Assembly: GCF_019207025.1 (NCBI RefSeq) | Contig: NZ_JAEEGC010000039.1 | Span: forward strand, 27,455-91,454 | Direction of reading: 5' to 3' | DNA length: 64,000 nucleotides | Source of the DNA: Clostridium thailandense | GTDB lineage: Bacteria > Bacillota > Clostridia > Clostridiales > Clostridiaceae | Shown here: piece by piece, positions 45,039-54,773 of the stretch | Numbering within the stretch: position 1 is the first letter of the stretch | Layout of the letters: each line of letters starts with the position of its first letter | Made by a program: the position numbers and the translations under genes | Notes under the pieces: generated by a model | Seen by the model: the letters and a program-made list of their open reading frames with translations, nothing else | The model's database searches: none | What the model was told of the DNA's origin: nothing

Positions 45039-46631
45039 ATGATGGAAGACAATAACAGTGATTTACTAGCCAGTTGGTTAGCCTTATGTGTAGTTATAAT
45101 TGGTACCTTTATGTCTATACTAGATAGTAGTATAGTAAATATTGCTCTTCCTAAGATGATGGCTGTGTTTGGTGTACCATTAGATGATATAAAGTGGGTA
45201 TTAACCTCCTATACACTAGCACTTGGAGCAATTATACCATTAACAGGGTATTTGCAGGAAATCTTCGGAGGAAAAAGAATATATATGTTTGCACTTGCAA
45301 TGTTTACACTTGGTTCATTACTATGTGGATTTGCATGGAGCAATACATCTATGATAGTATTCCGGGTAATTCAAGCCATTGGAGGCGGAATGATAATGCC
45401 TGTTGGAATGTCTATAATATATCAGGTGTTTCCGCGAGAAAAGATAGGTTTAGCTCTTGGATTTTGGGGAATAGCAGCTATGGCAGCACCAGCAACTGGA
45501 CCAACACTAGGAGGATACATTATAGAAAAGATGGATTGGAGACTTATTTTCAATGTTAATGTTCCCATTGGTATAATAGGGGTAATATTGGCAGGTATCT
45601 TACTCAAGGGAGAGGAAAGAAAACCATTTAAATCTTTTGATATAATAGGATTCCTATCTTCAACAGTTGGTATAGTAAGTATATTATATGTGCTTGGAGA
45701 AGGATCATCTATTGATTGGGGAAAAATACAAAATCCAATGCTAATGACTTTAGGGTGCTTGAGTCTTGTACTATTTGTAGTAAATGAACTTACCCATCCA
45801 GAGCCGTTATTAGATCTTAAAATCTTTAAATTATTTGATTTTAGTATAAGTCAAATTATAACTTCTGTTCTAAACTTTGCATTAATGGGTGGAATATATA
45901 TATTGCCATTGTTTTTACAAAACGTAAGAGGTTATACAGCTATGGAAACGGGTTTGATTATGCTTCCTGGTGCATTAGTAATGGGAATTATGATGCCTAT
46001 AAGCGGTAATCTTTTTGATAAAATTGGTGCAAAGGCACTTGTTGTTCCTGGGCTTATAATATTAGCAATAAGTTCCTATGAACTTGGTACTGCAATAAAT
46101 ATGAATTCTAGTAAGGAAACAATAATATTTATTAACTGTATAAGGTCTGTAGGTATAGGTCTCAGTATGATGCCAATTAGCACTGTTGGAATGAATGCTG
46201 TTCCACCGCATCTAGTTGGAAAGGCATCGGCACTTTCAAATACTATAAGACAAATAGCAGGATCTCTTAGTATAACTGTAATTTCTACTATTATGGAATC
46301 TAAAACTGATTATAACTATTTAAAACTAGCAGAGCAAATAACTAATTATAATAAAACATCTACAGACACTATATCTTTGCTAACAAAAGCATATATGCAT
46401 ACAGGACTATCACAAGGAACAGCACAGGGAACGGCAATATCTCAATTAGTAAGAATGATACAGGGGCAAGCGACGGTAGATGCCATGGGATATTCTGTTA
46501 GCGTAACTGCTCTAGTAGTATTCTTAGCAATAATATTGACTTTACTTATGAAGAATAAACCAACAATAAAAGATAAAAATAAGGAAGGTGGAAAAAATGA
46601 CCCTAAAGGGGGAGTTGTCGTCTCGGAATGA
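45039..46631 (+). CDS. DHA2-family (EmrB-type) MFS efflux transporter
   Basis: 530 residues with 14 membrane segments. Early motif SILDSSIVNIALPKMMAVFG is typical of EmrB/QacA; RVIQAIGGGMIMPVGMSIIY and PATGPTLGGYIIEKMDWRLI follow. ATG 45039 has AGGTGAT upstream; a second ATG is adjacent. With the two adaptors it forms an export system for drugs or other hydrophobic compounds. It overlaps the MarR gene by 35 bases. Confidence 0.93.
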   Translation: MMEDNNSDLLASWLALCVVIIGTFMSILDSSIVNIALPKMMAVFGVPLDDIKWVLTSYTLALGAIIPLTGYLQEIFGGKRIYMFALAMFTLGSLLCGFAWSNTSMIVFRVIQAIGGGMIMPVGMSIIYQVFPREKIGLALGFWGIAAMAAPATGPTLGGYIIEKMDWRLIFNVNVPIGIIGVILAGILLKGEERKPFKSFDIIGFLSSTVGIVSILYVLGEGSSIDWGKIQNPMLMTLGCLSLVLFVVNELTHPEPLLDLKIFKLFDFSISQIITSVLNFALMGGIYILPLFLQNVRGYTAMETGLIMLPGALVMGIMMPISGNLFDKIGAKALVVPGLIILAISSYELGTAINMNSSKETIIFINCIRSVGIGLSMMPISTVGMNAVPPHLVGKASALSNTIRQIAGSLSITVISTIMESKTDYNYLKLAEQITNYNKTSTDTISLLTKAYMHTGLSQGTAQGTAISQLVRMIQGQATVDAMGYSVSVTALVVFLAIILTLLMKNKPTIKDKNKEGGKNDPKGGVVVSE

Positions 46632-47082
46632 TGAGCTAATGTCGAAACAGGCAGATGAAATAATTGAACTGGTGAGAAATATTCAAAGGGTTCTCAGGTG
46701 TAAATTTGAAAAAATAGCCAAAAAATCTGGATTTACAGCAGCTCAACTTGGCGTTATATTTCATTTGTATCATGTACCATCTATAACTCTTAATGAGTTA
46801 AGTGATCATATGATGCTGACGAAAAGTACTGTTTCAGGGATTGTAGATCGTTTAACTAAACAAGGTGTTGTAGTTAGAGAAATACCTAATGATAACCGAA
46901 GGACTGTAAAGCTGTCAATTTCTGAGGAATTTAGAAAAAACAATGATATATGCATTATGAAAAAGAAGTTTATCTCTAATTTGATATCTGATGGCATAAA
47001 GAATATGGAAGTTTCAGAGGTAGAAAAAATTATATATGGATTAAAAAAATTTAGTCTGCTATTAGATAATGATACAGATTAG
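46597..47082 (+). CDS. MarR-family transcriptional regulator
   Basis: 161 residues. The winged helix is seen as LNELSDHMMLTKSTVSGIVD, then RLTKQGVVVREIPNDNRRTV, the typical MarR wing. ATG 46597 is six bases after AGGTGG and inside the pump gene's end, so it is co-translated. Probable repressor of the efflux operon. Confidence 0.92.
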   Translation: MTLKGELSSRNDELMSKQADEIIELVRNIQRVLRCKFEKIAKKSGFTAAQLGVIFHLYHVPSITLNELSDHMMLTKSTVSGIVDRLTKQGVVVREIPNDNRRTVKLSISEEFRKNNDICIMKKKFISNLISDGIKNMEVSEVEKIIYGLKKFSLLLDNDTD

Positions 47083-47105
47083 TAAATTTCATAAAAAGTA
47101 ATTAC

Positions 47106-47137
47106 AAAAAAACCGTATAGAGATCTACGGTTTTTTT
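47106..47137 (+). terminator. Terminator of the efflux operon
   Basis: AAAAAAACCGTA pairs with TACGGTTTTTTT around an 8-base loop. Confidence 0.9.
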
Positions 47138-47171
47138 GTTGCAAACTTATATAGACAACTAACACCCAAAA

Positions 47172-47209
47172 TTGACAATTATCAATTGTTATTAATAATG
47201 TGCTATAAT
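47172..47209 (+). promoter_or_regulatory. Palindrome and -10 box upstream of peptidase T 1
   Basis: TTGACAATTATCAATTGTTA is an imperfect palindrome about 12 bases before TATAAT (47204-47209). It resembles the palindrome at 44319. Further down, TCATACTTTA (47244-47253) recurs before the second peptidase T gene. Confidence 0.45.
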
Positions 47210-47243
47210 TTAAATATAGGATGAATCGGATAAATTTAGTCAA

Positions 47244-47253
47244 TCATACTTTA
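47244..47253 (+). promoter_or_regulatory. TCATACTTTA box upstream of peptidase T 1
   Basis: The same 10-mer, within TTTAGTCA-type context, is found before the second peptidase T gene at 51691-51700 and inverted at 51650-51659. Shared regulation of the two genes is inferred. Confidence 0.4.
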
Positions 47254-47312
47254 GGTTGATTTTGCTAAAAATTATAACTGAAAAAATATTTAATTTTAAA
47301 GGGGAATAAATT

Positions 47313-48539
47313 ATGTCTAGAGTTGTAGAGAAATTTATTAAATATATTAAATATGATACTAGATCAGATGAGAATTCTGTGTCGATTCCTACTACCTTGG
47401 GACAGTTGGAGTTAGCAAAAGAATTAGTTTTAGAACTTGAGAACATGGGGATGAAAGATGTTTTATTGGATAATAACGGGTACATAATGGCTACACTACC
47501 ATCAAACATTGATAAAGAGGTTCCGGTAGTAGGGTTCATTGCACACATAGATACTAGCCCTGAAGTATCGGGGGCAAATATAACTCCTAAATTTGTAGAA
47601 AACTATAATGGAGAGGACATAATTTTAAATGAAGAAAAAAATATAATTCTATCTCCTAAAGATTTTCCAGAATTAAAAAACTATATTGGAAAAACACTAA
47701 TTACATCAGATGGAACTACTCTTCTTGGAGCAGATGATAAATCAGGTATTGCTGAAATTATGACCGCTATGGAATTCTTAATAGAAAATCCACAAGTCAA
47801 ACACGGTACAATTAGAATTGCGTTCACTACTGATGAAGAAGTTGGAAAAATAGGAGAATATTTTGATGTTGAAAAGTTTAATGCTGATTTGGCATATACA
47901 TTAGATGGGGAAGCGGTTGGTGAGTTAAAATATGAAAATTTTAATGCGGCAAGTGCTAAGATAACTATAAATGGAAAAAGTGTTCACACGGGAGAAGCTA
48001 AAGGAAGAATGATAAATTCCCTGCGGGTTGCAACAGAATTATTAAATATGCTCCCAGAGGAAGAAACTCCTGAAAATACAGAAGGATATGAAGGATTTTA
48101 TTATATTGCATCTATCAATGGTAAAGTAGAGCAGACAAAGGTTCATTGCTTAATAAGAGACTTTGATGATAAAAAGTTTGATGAGAGAAAAGCTTTTGTC
48201 GCAGGGTTAGTTCAAAAGATTAACAAAAAATATGGAGATGGGACAGCGACCATCGAGTTAACTGAGCAGTATAGGAATATGAAGGAGAAGATAGAGGCTG
48301 TAAAGTATATTGTTGATATAGCAATTGAAGCTATGAAAGAAGTAAACATATTTCCAGATGTTGAACCATTAAGAGGAGGAACAGATGGTGCTAGATTATC
48401 CTATATGGGACTTCCTACGCCAAACTTATCTGCTGGAGGACATAACTTTCACAGCAAGTATGAATATATTTCAACCTACGCCATGGAAAAATCCGTAGAG
48501 GTAATACTAAAAATAATTGAGCTATTTGCAGAACTATAG
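47313..48539 (+). CDS. pepT: Peptidase T-like M20B tripeptidase, diverged paralog
   Basis: 408 residues, normal PepT length. Metal-ligand regions AHIDTSPEVSGAN, LGADDKSGIAE, TDEEVGK and the C-terminal GGHNFHSKYE are present, and GGTDGARLS is intact. Compared with E. coli PepT and with the paralog at 51802, several usually fixed residues differ: TPDEEVG is TTDEEVG, the DGG after the metal aspartate is DGE, VHPG is VHTG, and HGK is HSK. It is probably an active aminotripeptidase but may have changed specificity. ATG 47313 has AAGGGG upstream. Genes on the right continue the peptide-use region. Confidence 0.9.
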   Translation: MSRVVEKFIKYIKYDTRSDENSVSIPTTLGQLELAKELVLELENMGMKDVLLDNNGYIMATLPSNIDKEVPVVGFIAHIDTSPEVSGANITPKFVENYNGEDIILNEEKNIILSPKDFPELKNYIGKTLITSDGTTLLGADDKSGIAEIMTAMEFLIENPQVKHGTIRIAFTTDEEVGKIGEYFDVEKFNADLAYTLDGEAVGELKYENFNAASAKITINGKSVHTGEAKGRMINSLRVATELLNMLPEEETPENTEGYEGFYYIASINGKVEQTKVHCLIRDFDDKKFDERKAFVAGLVQKINKKYGDGTATIELTEQYRNMKEKIEAVKYIVDIAIEAMKEVNIFPDVEPLRGGTDGARLSYMGLPTPNLSAGGHNFHSKYEYISTYAMEKSVEVILKIIELFAEL

Positions 48540-48598
48540 ACTCATTAAGATTGAGAATAGTAAGAAGAATTTCACAAAATTACTTGGGAGTTGAAAAA

Positions 48599-51262
48599 AT
48601 GATATTAAATTATAAGCATAATAAAAATAAATTCATCATTCCTAAAAAGAAATGCAAAATTGTTTATAGAGATAAAATTTTAAATAGATTAGATGAAGCG
48701 CTAAATACAAAGCTTACAATTATCTCAGCACCAGCTGGAAGTGGAAAAACTACATCTGTTGTTTCATGGATTGATTCGAAAAATTTATATAATAACGTAA
48801 TGTGGATTTCGTTAGATGAAAGAGACAATAGCAGGGAAGCTTTTTGGAGCTGTTTTACTACATCTATTGAAAAGTTAGAGGGTGTAGATTTTAAAGGTGA
48901 GGAACTAAATTCTATTAAAGATGAAGAAATTTTAACTGAATCAATAATAGATGTACTACTAAATACTATTTCACTAATAAATAAAGATTTAATATTTGTA
49001 ATAGACGACTTTCATTTTATAAAAAATGAAGACGTACTTATGGAAATAAAGCATTTTATTGATGGTATTAATGACAACGTTCATATTATAATGACTAGCA
49101 GAACAAAGCCCAATATAAACATAGCTAGGTTAAGGTTAGATGGAGAGGTAATAGAAATAGACAGAAAAGAACTTAATTTTTCCTTAAGTGAGACAACCGA
49201 ATTTTTAGAAGATAATACTAAGCTAAGATTGCCAGAAGAAAGAATAAAAATGCTCAAGGAAGCTACAGAAGGTTGGATAGCAGGAATTCAAATAGCTGTA
49301 TTATCCATGAAGGGAAGAAAAGATATAACGGAAGTAGAGGAAAGATTTAGTGGAAGCAACAATTATATTCAGGATTACTTTTGTGAAGAAGTTTTCAATA
49401 ATCAATCTGAAGATATAAAGGATTTTTTACTAAAAACATGCATTTTAGATGAGTTGAGTGCAGCATTATGCAATGCTGTAAGCTGCAAAAAAAATAGTCA
49501 ACAAATTCTTGAACATATATATGATATGAATTTATTTGTTGATAAATTAGATTTTGATGGGAAGTTATTTAGATATTACAGACTTTTCAAGGAATTCCTA
49601 GTGTGCAAATTAAACGGAATAAATAGGGAAGAAATTCGAGAGTCTAGCAATAGAGCTGCAAGATGGTATGAAGAAAATGGGCTTATAAATAATGCAATTA
49701 ATCAGTATATAAAAGTAGGAAACTTTGAGCCGGTAATAAAGTTAATTGAAGATGAGTGCGTAAAAAAGATCTTAAGCAATGAATACTTTTATGTAATGCA
49801 TTGGTTAGAAAGTATTCCTCAAGACATTATTCTAAAAAATTCAAAATTCTGCATATCATATATGTATATATATATTTATGATAATATAAGTTATAATAAA
49901 TATCTGGAATTTGCCCAAAAAAACTTAGAGAGCTGTACAGATGAAAAATATAAGAAAGAATGCTTAGGTATACTGTCCATTGTTAAGGGGGATAGAAATC
50001 TTATTGAATCTGAATATAAAAAGAGCATACAATTCTATGAAGAGGCCTTTAGTTATCTTGGTGACAATCCATTTTGGAATATAATAATAAATTTGAAACT
50101 AGAAATAATATACTTTTATTTACAGGAACCGACTCTAGAGAAAAAAAGTTTTGATAAAGTAATGATGTTAAGTCAATCTTATCAAGATGATGTTTTATAT
50201 TTAGTTGTCAATAGAACTATAGTTTTTACTAAACTACTAAGAGGACAATTAGCTGAAGTCGAAAATATATGTGACGTATGCTTAAATATTAGTATAAGAG
50301 ATGAGCTTAAAAAATCATCATTGATATCAAGCTTTTATATAGCATTAGCTTTAGTATATTACGAAAAAAATGAAATTAGTAAGGCGGAAGAATACGTATT
50401 AAAAGGCATAAAGTTCATAGAAACAGAGGGTGAATTTTATCTGCACTATCATACTTTGTATCTTGGTTATTATGTATATGCAGGAATTCTTTTAGATAAA
50501 AACAGAAAAAGTGAATTAGAAAAACTTTATGAAAAAATAGAAGAATTAGTGCAAAAGTATAATAACAACAAATTATCCGATAGGTATTATTTCCATAAAC
50601 TCAAAGACTATTTTGAGGTGCTAAAGATGGAACGATTCATGGAATCTGGTAGAATAAACCTTGTAGAGAAGTATATATCAAAAAGAGATTTTAAAATTAC
50701 AGAAGAATTGGTTATATTTTCTAAAATACTTATTTATAAAGAAAAAACTGATGACGCATTAATGGTATTAAATAAGATTTTGATTTCGGAAAAAGAGAGT
50801 AGTAATAAGTATCTATATGTTAGAGCGTATATTTCAAGGGCGGAAATTTTCTCTCAAAAGGATCAATATGAAAATGCAACAAGAGATTTAAAGGAAGCAT
50901 TAATTATGGGATATGAAAATGGCTTTATTAGGCTGTTTTCGTTTAAAAATATTAAAATGAGCAAAATGTTATTAAAGACAATAAAGGGTATGAAATTTAA
51001 TAAGGACTATTATAAAATGGGGGAATACTTAAATAAAATATTGGGATTGTATTCCACAGATGAAAACACTGAACTAATAAGCAAAAGAGAAAAAGAAGTA
51101 TTAATACTTATAGAAAATGGAGCAAAAAATTCAGAAATAGCCCAAAAGTTATTCATTACAGAAAGTACTGCTAAGAGCCACATACTAAATATATTTAGCA
51201 AACTAGGTGTCCACAATAGAATTCAAGCAGTTGCAAAAGCAAAAGAAATAGGAATTATATAG
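48599..51262 (+). CDS. MalT/LuxR-type (LAL-like) ATP-binding transcriptional regulator
   Basis: 887 residues. An N-terminal STAND-type ATPase has Walker A SAPAGSGKTTSVVSW near residue 40 and Walker B-like LIFVIDDFHFI near 130. A long helical, TPR-like middle region follows (about 380-810), and the C-terminus is a LuxR helix-turn-helix (SKREKEVLILIENGAKNSEI, then STAKSHILNIFSKLGV). Such proteins respond to small ligands through the TPR part and ATP. ATG 48599 has TGGGAG nine bases upstream. It lies between two peptidase T genes and is a good candidate for their regulator. Confidence 0.9.
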   Translation: MILNYKHNKNKFIIPKKKCKIVYRDKILNRLDEALNTKLTIISAPAGSGKTTSVVSWIDSKNLYNNVMWISLDERDNSREAFWSCFTTSIEKLEGVDFKGEELNSIKDEEILTESIIDVLLNTISLINKDLIFVIDDFHFIKNEDVLMEIKHFIDGINDNVHIIMTSRTKPNINIARLRLDGEVIEIDRKELNFSLSETTEFLEDNTKLRLPEERIKMLKEATEGWIAGIQIAVLSMKGRKDITEVEERFSGSNNYIQDYFCEEVFNNQSEDIKDFLLKTCILDELSAALCNAVSCKKNSQQILEHIYDMNLFVDKLDFDGKLFRYYRLFKEFLVCKLNGINREEIRESSNRAARWYEENGLINNAINQYIKVGNFEPVIKLIEDECVKKILSNEYFYVMHWLESIPQDIILKNSKFCISYMYIYIYDNISYNKYLEFAQKNLESCTDEKYKKECLGILSIVKGDRNLIESEYKKSIQFYEEAFSYLGDNPFWNIIINLKLEIIYFYLQEPTLEKKSFDKVMMLSQSYQDDVLYLVVNRTIVFTKLLRGQLAEVENICDVCLNISIRDELKKSSLISSFYIALALVYYEKNEISKAEEYVLKGIKFIETEGEFYLHYHTLYLGYYVYAGILLDKNRKSELEKLYEKIEELVQKYNNNKLSDRYYFHKLKDYFEVLKMERFMESGRINLVEKYISKRDFKITEELVIFSKILIYKEKTDDALMVLNKILISEKESSNKYLYVRAYISRAEIFSQKDQYENATRDLKEALIMGYENGFIRLFSFKNIKMSKMLLKTIKGMKFNKDYYKMGEYLNKILGLYSTDENTELISKREKEVLILIENGAKNSEIAQKLFITESTAKSHILNIFSKLGVHNRIQAVAKAKEIGII

Positions 51263-51265
51263 CCA

Positions 51266-51287
51266 TACGGCCGAAAGTTGATTTATA
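51266..51287. repeat. Palindromic dispersed repeat, terminal fragment
   Basis: ACGGCCGAAAGTTGATTTA with two or three flanking bases matches the left end of copy E. It starts three bases after the regulator's stop codon and about 80 bases before the full copy D. Confidence 0.6.
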
Positions 51288-51365
51288 CGGTTAAGATTGG
51301 TAAGCTTAATGACTTGGTTAAGTTACTGAGTTAAAATATGATTAAATTTATCTATAGAATGAAAC

Positions 51366-51606
51366 TAGAAAGCAGACTTATATGAAGGGATGTGTTACCA
51401 AAACTGAAAGCACATATAAAAACTTTTTAATCAATCTTGGAGAAGTATTTTAGAAAATCTTAGAGCTTTTGATATGTTTGAGGTACGAGTTTATCAAAGG
51501 CTCTTAGATTTTCAAAATACTGAGCCTTAGATTGATAAAAAGTTTTTATAGTGCCGAAGTTTGGTAACACATCCCGGAATATAAGTCTGCTTTCGGTCGT
51601 ACATGG
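51366..51606. repeat. Palindromic dispersed repeat, copy D
   Basis: About 240 bp of imperfect palindrome. Left blocks AAGCAGACTTATATG, GATGTGTTACCAAAACTG, CACATATAAAAACTTTTT and AATCTTGGAGAAGTATTTTA pair with blocks on the right, ending in CGGAATATAAGTCTGCTTTC. The loop has ATGTTTGAGGTACGAGT, the reverse complement of the loop of copy E, so D and E are in opposite orientation. It follows the LuxR-type gene, where no other terminator is seen. Confidence 0.85.
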
Positions 51607-51649
51607 ATAAAAAGTACCTACCCACTAAGCACCAAATAACCAATAAGAC

Positions 51650-51700
51650 TAAAGTATGAGTATAGCTATAATATATTTCAACCTGTTTAGTCATACTTTA
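51650..51700. promoter_or_regulatory. Inverted TAAAGTATGA/TCATACTTTA pair upstream of peptidase T 2
   Basis: TAAAGTATGA (51650-51659) and its exact reverse complement (51691-51700) are 31 bases apart and enclose CTATAATATA, a possible -10 region. The same 10-mer occurs once upstream of peptidase T 1. Confidence 0.5.
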
Positions 51701-51801
51701 AGAGGATTAAGTGGGACTGAAAAAATGATATATTGTACGAGAGAAGATTGAGAGGTTTTTAGAATTCTAAAAAAACTTATATAAAGGAGAAAAGTAAAGT
51801 T

Positions 51802-53028
51802 ATGTCTAAAGTTGTTGAAAAATTCATTAAATACATTAAACTTGACACTAGATCAGATGAAGATGTAATGACTGTTCCTAGTACTCCAGGACAAATTGTA
51901 TTGGCAAAAGAAATAGCAAAAGAATTAGAAGATATAGGTATGACAAACGTTTCAGTCGATGAAAACGGATACGTAATGGCAACGTTATCATCTAATATTG
52001 ATAAAGAAGTTCCGGTTTTGGGATTTATTGCACATATGGATACCAGCCCTGAAATTTCAGGAGCAAATATAAATCCTAAGTTTGTAGAAAACTATGATGG
52101 TAATGACATAGTTTTAAACGAGGGGAAAAATATAATTTTATCTACAAAAGATTTTCCAGAACTAAAAAATTATATAGGAAAAACTCTTATTACAACTGAT
52201 GGGACTACTCTTTTAGGAGCAGATGACAAAGCAGGAGTTGCTGAGATTATAACTGCAATGGAATTTTTAATAAATAATCCGCAAATTAAGCATGGAACTA
52301 TTAGAGTTGGTTTTACTCCAGATGAGGAAGTTGGAAGAGGAGCAGATCATTTTGATGTTAAAAAGTTTAATGCAGATTTCGCCTATACAATAGATGGTGG
52401 AGAAATTGGCGAATTAGAGTATGAAAACTTTAATGCAGCAAGTGCTAAGATAACTGTAAATGGAAGAAATGTTCACCCAGGAAATGCAAAAGGAAAAATG
52501 ATAAATTCAATGCTTATAGCTGGAGAACTTATGGACATGCTGCCTAAAAATGAAACACCAGCAACAACAGAAGGATATGAAGGTTTTTATCATCTAGTAA
52601 CAATTAATGGAGGGGTAGAAGAAACAAACCTCTACTATATAATAAGAGACTTTGATGCAGATAAATTTGAAGATAGAAAAGAATTCATGGCTAGTGTAGT
52701 AAAAAGCTTAAATGATAAATATGGAAAAAATATAATTGAGGTTGAAATAAAAGAACAATATAGAAATATGAAAGAAAAAATTGAACCTGTAAAACATGTT
52801 GTTGACATCGCTTTTGAAGCAATGAAGTCAGTTAACATAGTACCTAAAGTTCAACCAATAAGAGGAGGTACAGATGGGGCAAGGTTATCCTTTATGGGAC
52901 TTCCTACACCAAATATATTCACAGGTGGTCACAATTTCCATGGTAAGTTCGAATATATTCCAACATACTCAATGGAAAAAGCTGTAGAAGTAATACTAAA
53001 AATAATAGAAGCTTATGCAAAGTTATAA
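51802..53028 (+). CDS. pepT: Peptidase T (M20B aminotripeptidase)
   Basis: 408 residues. All expected motifs are present in standard form: [79 protein letters not shown] and [10 protein letters not shown]. It removes the N-terminal residue from tripeptides in the cytoplasm with zinc. AAGGAG lies 12 bases before the ATG. It is followed by an amino-acid permease, with which it probably shares transcription. Confidence 0.95.
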   Translation: MSKVVEKFIKYIKLDTRSDEDVMTVPSTPGQIVLAKEIAKELEDIGMTNVSVDENGYVMATLSSNIDKEVPVLGFIAHMDTSPEISGANINPKFVENYDGNDIVLNEGKNIILSTKDFPELKNYIGKTLITTDGTTLLGADDKAGVAEIITAMEFLINNPQIKHGTIRVGFTPDEEVGRGADHFDVKKFNADFAYTIDGGEIGELEYENFNAASAKITVNGRNVHPGNAKGKMINSMLIAGELMDMLPKNETPATTEGYEGFYHLVTINGGVEETNLYYIIRDFDADKFEDRKEFMASVVKSLNDKYGKNIIEVEIKEQYRNMKEKIEPVKHVVDIAFEAMKSVNIVPKVQPIRGGTDGARLSFMGLPTPNIFTGGHNFHGKFEYIPTYSMEKAVEVILKIIEAYAKL

Positions 53029-53048
53029 TTTAAAATTTAAAAATAAAA

Positions 53049-53110
53049 AACGGAAATAAGGAGGTTAAAGCCCTAAATGGACTTTAACAGGTAAGCCCGT
53101 GTTTCCGACT
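53049..53110 (+). promoter_or_regulatory. Structured RNA element in the leader of the amino-acid permease
   Basis: Outer arms CGGAAA (53051-53056) and TTTCCG (53102-53107) enclose a hairpin GTTAAAG/CTTTAAC (53064-53070 with 53082-53088) with loop CCCTAAATGGA, then AGGTAAGCCCGTG. GGTAAGCCC could add a further stem or pseudoknot with the loop. It ends just before the ribosome binding site. No known riboswitch class was recognised. Confidence 0.45.
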
Positions 53111-53126
53111 AAGAGGAGGAAAAAAA

Positions 53127-54647
53127 ATGGCGTCAAACGCAAGTTCAGCAAAAAAGTTAACTCTAATATCTTTGGTATTAATGATTTTTACTTCTGTGTA
53201 TGGATTTAACAACATTCCTAGATCATTTTATAAGATGGGATATGCTGCTATTCCATGGTACATTCTATCAGCAATAACTTTCTTTGTTCCATTCGCATTA
53301 ATGATGGCAGAATTCGGTTCAGCATTCAAAGATGAAAAAGGTGGAATTTATTCATGGATGGAAAAGTCTATAGGACCTAAATTTGCATTCATGGGAACGT
53401 TTATGTGGTATGCATCCTATGTAATTTGGATGGTTAATGTTGGTTCTGGTATATGGGTTCCAATATCAAACGCTATATTTGGACAAGATACAACTAAAAA
53501 CTGGGTATTATTCGGATTTAAAGGACCAAAAGCTTTAGGTATTTTAGCAATATTATGGATTTTATTAGTTACAGTTATATCAACTAAAGGGTTAGATAAA
53601 ATCAAGAAAGTTACTTCACTTGGAGGTTCAGCGGTTGCGGCGTTAAATATAATTGTTTGGATTGGTGCTATAGCAGTACTTGTAGGAAATCACGGACAAT
53701 TAGCTCAGCCTATAGAAGGATTGAGATCATTCACAACAACACCAAATCCTAAGTTTGCAGGAAACATAATTTCTTCATTAGCATTTGTAGTATATGCATT
53801 ATTTGCTTATGGTGGAATAGAAGTTGTTGGTGGATTAGTTGACCAAACTGAAAATGCAGAGAAGACTTTCCCAAAAGGCATTCTTATATCAGCAGCAGTT
53901 ATTTCTATAGGATATGCAGCTGGTATATTCTTAGTAGGTATATTTACAAACTGGACAAATGTAATGAGTGTTAAAGATGTTAACTTGGGAAATGCAGCTT
54001 ATGTAGTTATGGCTAATTTAGGATATTCCTTAGGAACTGCCTTTGGAGCTAGCCCAGCAACTGCTACAGCTATGGCTCATGGGGTTGCTAGATTTGTTGG
54101 ACTTTCAATGTTCTTAGCATTAGCAGGTGCTTTCTTTACACTAATGTTCTCACCATTAAAACAATTAATAGAAGGTACGCCGGCTAAATTATGGCCTGGA
54201 AAAATGGGACAAATTAAAGATGGAATGCCAATAAACGCTATGTGGTATCAGGCAATAGTAGTTTGTGTAATGATATTCCTAGTAGCATTTGGTGGAGATT
54301 CAATGAGTAAGTTCTTTGATATACTTGTGGCTATGACTAACGTAGCAATGACACTGCCATATGTGTTTATAGCAGGAGCATTCCCTGCATTTAAGAAGAA
54401 AACAGAAATCAAAAAACCATTTGAAGTATTTAAAACTCAAGGAAGTGCCAACATTTGGACAGCAGTAGTTGTTCTAACTGTAGGACTTGCTAATGTATTC
54501 TGTATAATAGAACCAGCTATAGATGGAGATATACCTACAACAATTTGGAGTGTAGCTGGACCTATATTCTTTGCAGTAGTTGCGTGGGCAATGTATGGCA
54601 GCTATGAAAAGAAAAATAGAAATGAAGATTTAAAAAAGACTGTATAG
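53127..54647 (+). CDS. APC-family amino-acid permease (glutamate/GABA antiporter-like)
   Basis: 506 residues with about 12-13 membrane segments. The first segment has the helix-breaking family motif around FTSVYGFNNIPRSFYKMGY, followed by MMAEFGSAFKDEKGGIYSWM, a typical APC amino-terminal pattern. Later VVYALFAYGGIEVVGGLVDQ is also characteristic. It would exchange or import an amino acid, fitting the peptidases around it. ATG 53127 has AGGAGGA upstream and a structured leader before that. Confidence 0.88.
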   Translation: MASNASSAKKLTLISLVLMIFTSVYGFNNIPRSFYKMGYAAIPWYILSAITFFVPFALMMAEFGSAFKDEKGGIYSWMEKSIGPKFAFMGTFMWYASYVIWMVNVGSGIWVPISNAIFGQDTTKNWVLFGFKGPKALGILAILWILLVTVISTKGLDKIKKVTSLGGSAVAALNIIVWIGAIAVLVGNHGQLAQPIEGLRSFTTTPNPKFAGNIISSLAFVVYALFAYGGIEVVGGLVDQTENAEKTFPKGILISAAVISIGYAAGIFLVGIFTNWTNVMSVKDVNLGNAAYVVMANLGYSLGTAFGASPATATAMAHGVARFVGLSMFLALAGAFFTLMFSPLKQLIEGTPAKLWPGKMGQIKDGMPINAMWYQAIVVCVMIFLVAFGGDSMSKFFDILVAMTNVAMTLPYVFIAGAFPAFKKKTEIKKPFEVFKTQGSANIWTAVVVLTVGLANVFCIIEPAIDGDIPTTIWSVAGPIFFAVVAWAMYGSYEKKNRNEDLKKTV

Positions 54648-54681
54648 AGAGTATAATTAGATATTATAATAAAAAATTATG

Positions 54682-54745
54682 ATAGGGTTATAATAGATTT
54701 AACATGTATTAAAAAATACATGTTAAGTTCTAATTATAACCCTAT
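54682..54745. other. Two-part palindrome between the permease and aminopeptidase genes
   Basis: ATAGGGTTATAAT (54682-54694) pairs with 54733-54745, and inside it TTAACATGTATT (54699-54710) pairs with 54715-54726. There is no T-run. It ends near the next ribosome binding site, so it may act as a weak terminator or as an operator or control of the next gene. Confidence 0.6.
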
Positions 54746-54773
54746 ATAAACATAATAGGGAGAGGGGTATAAC

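Noticed and set aside
47313..48539. Peptidase T paralog as a pseudogene
   Set aside because: The frame is intact and full length with most metal-ligand motifs kept; changed residues suggest divergence rather than decay.
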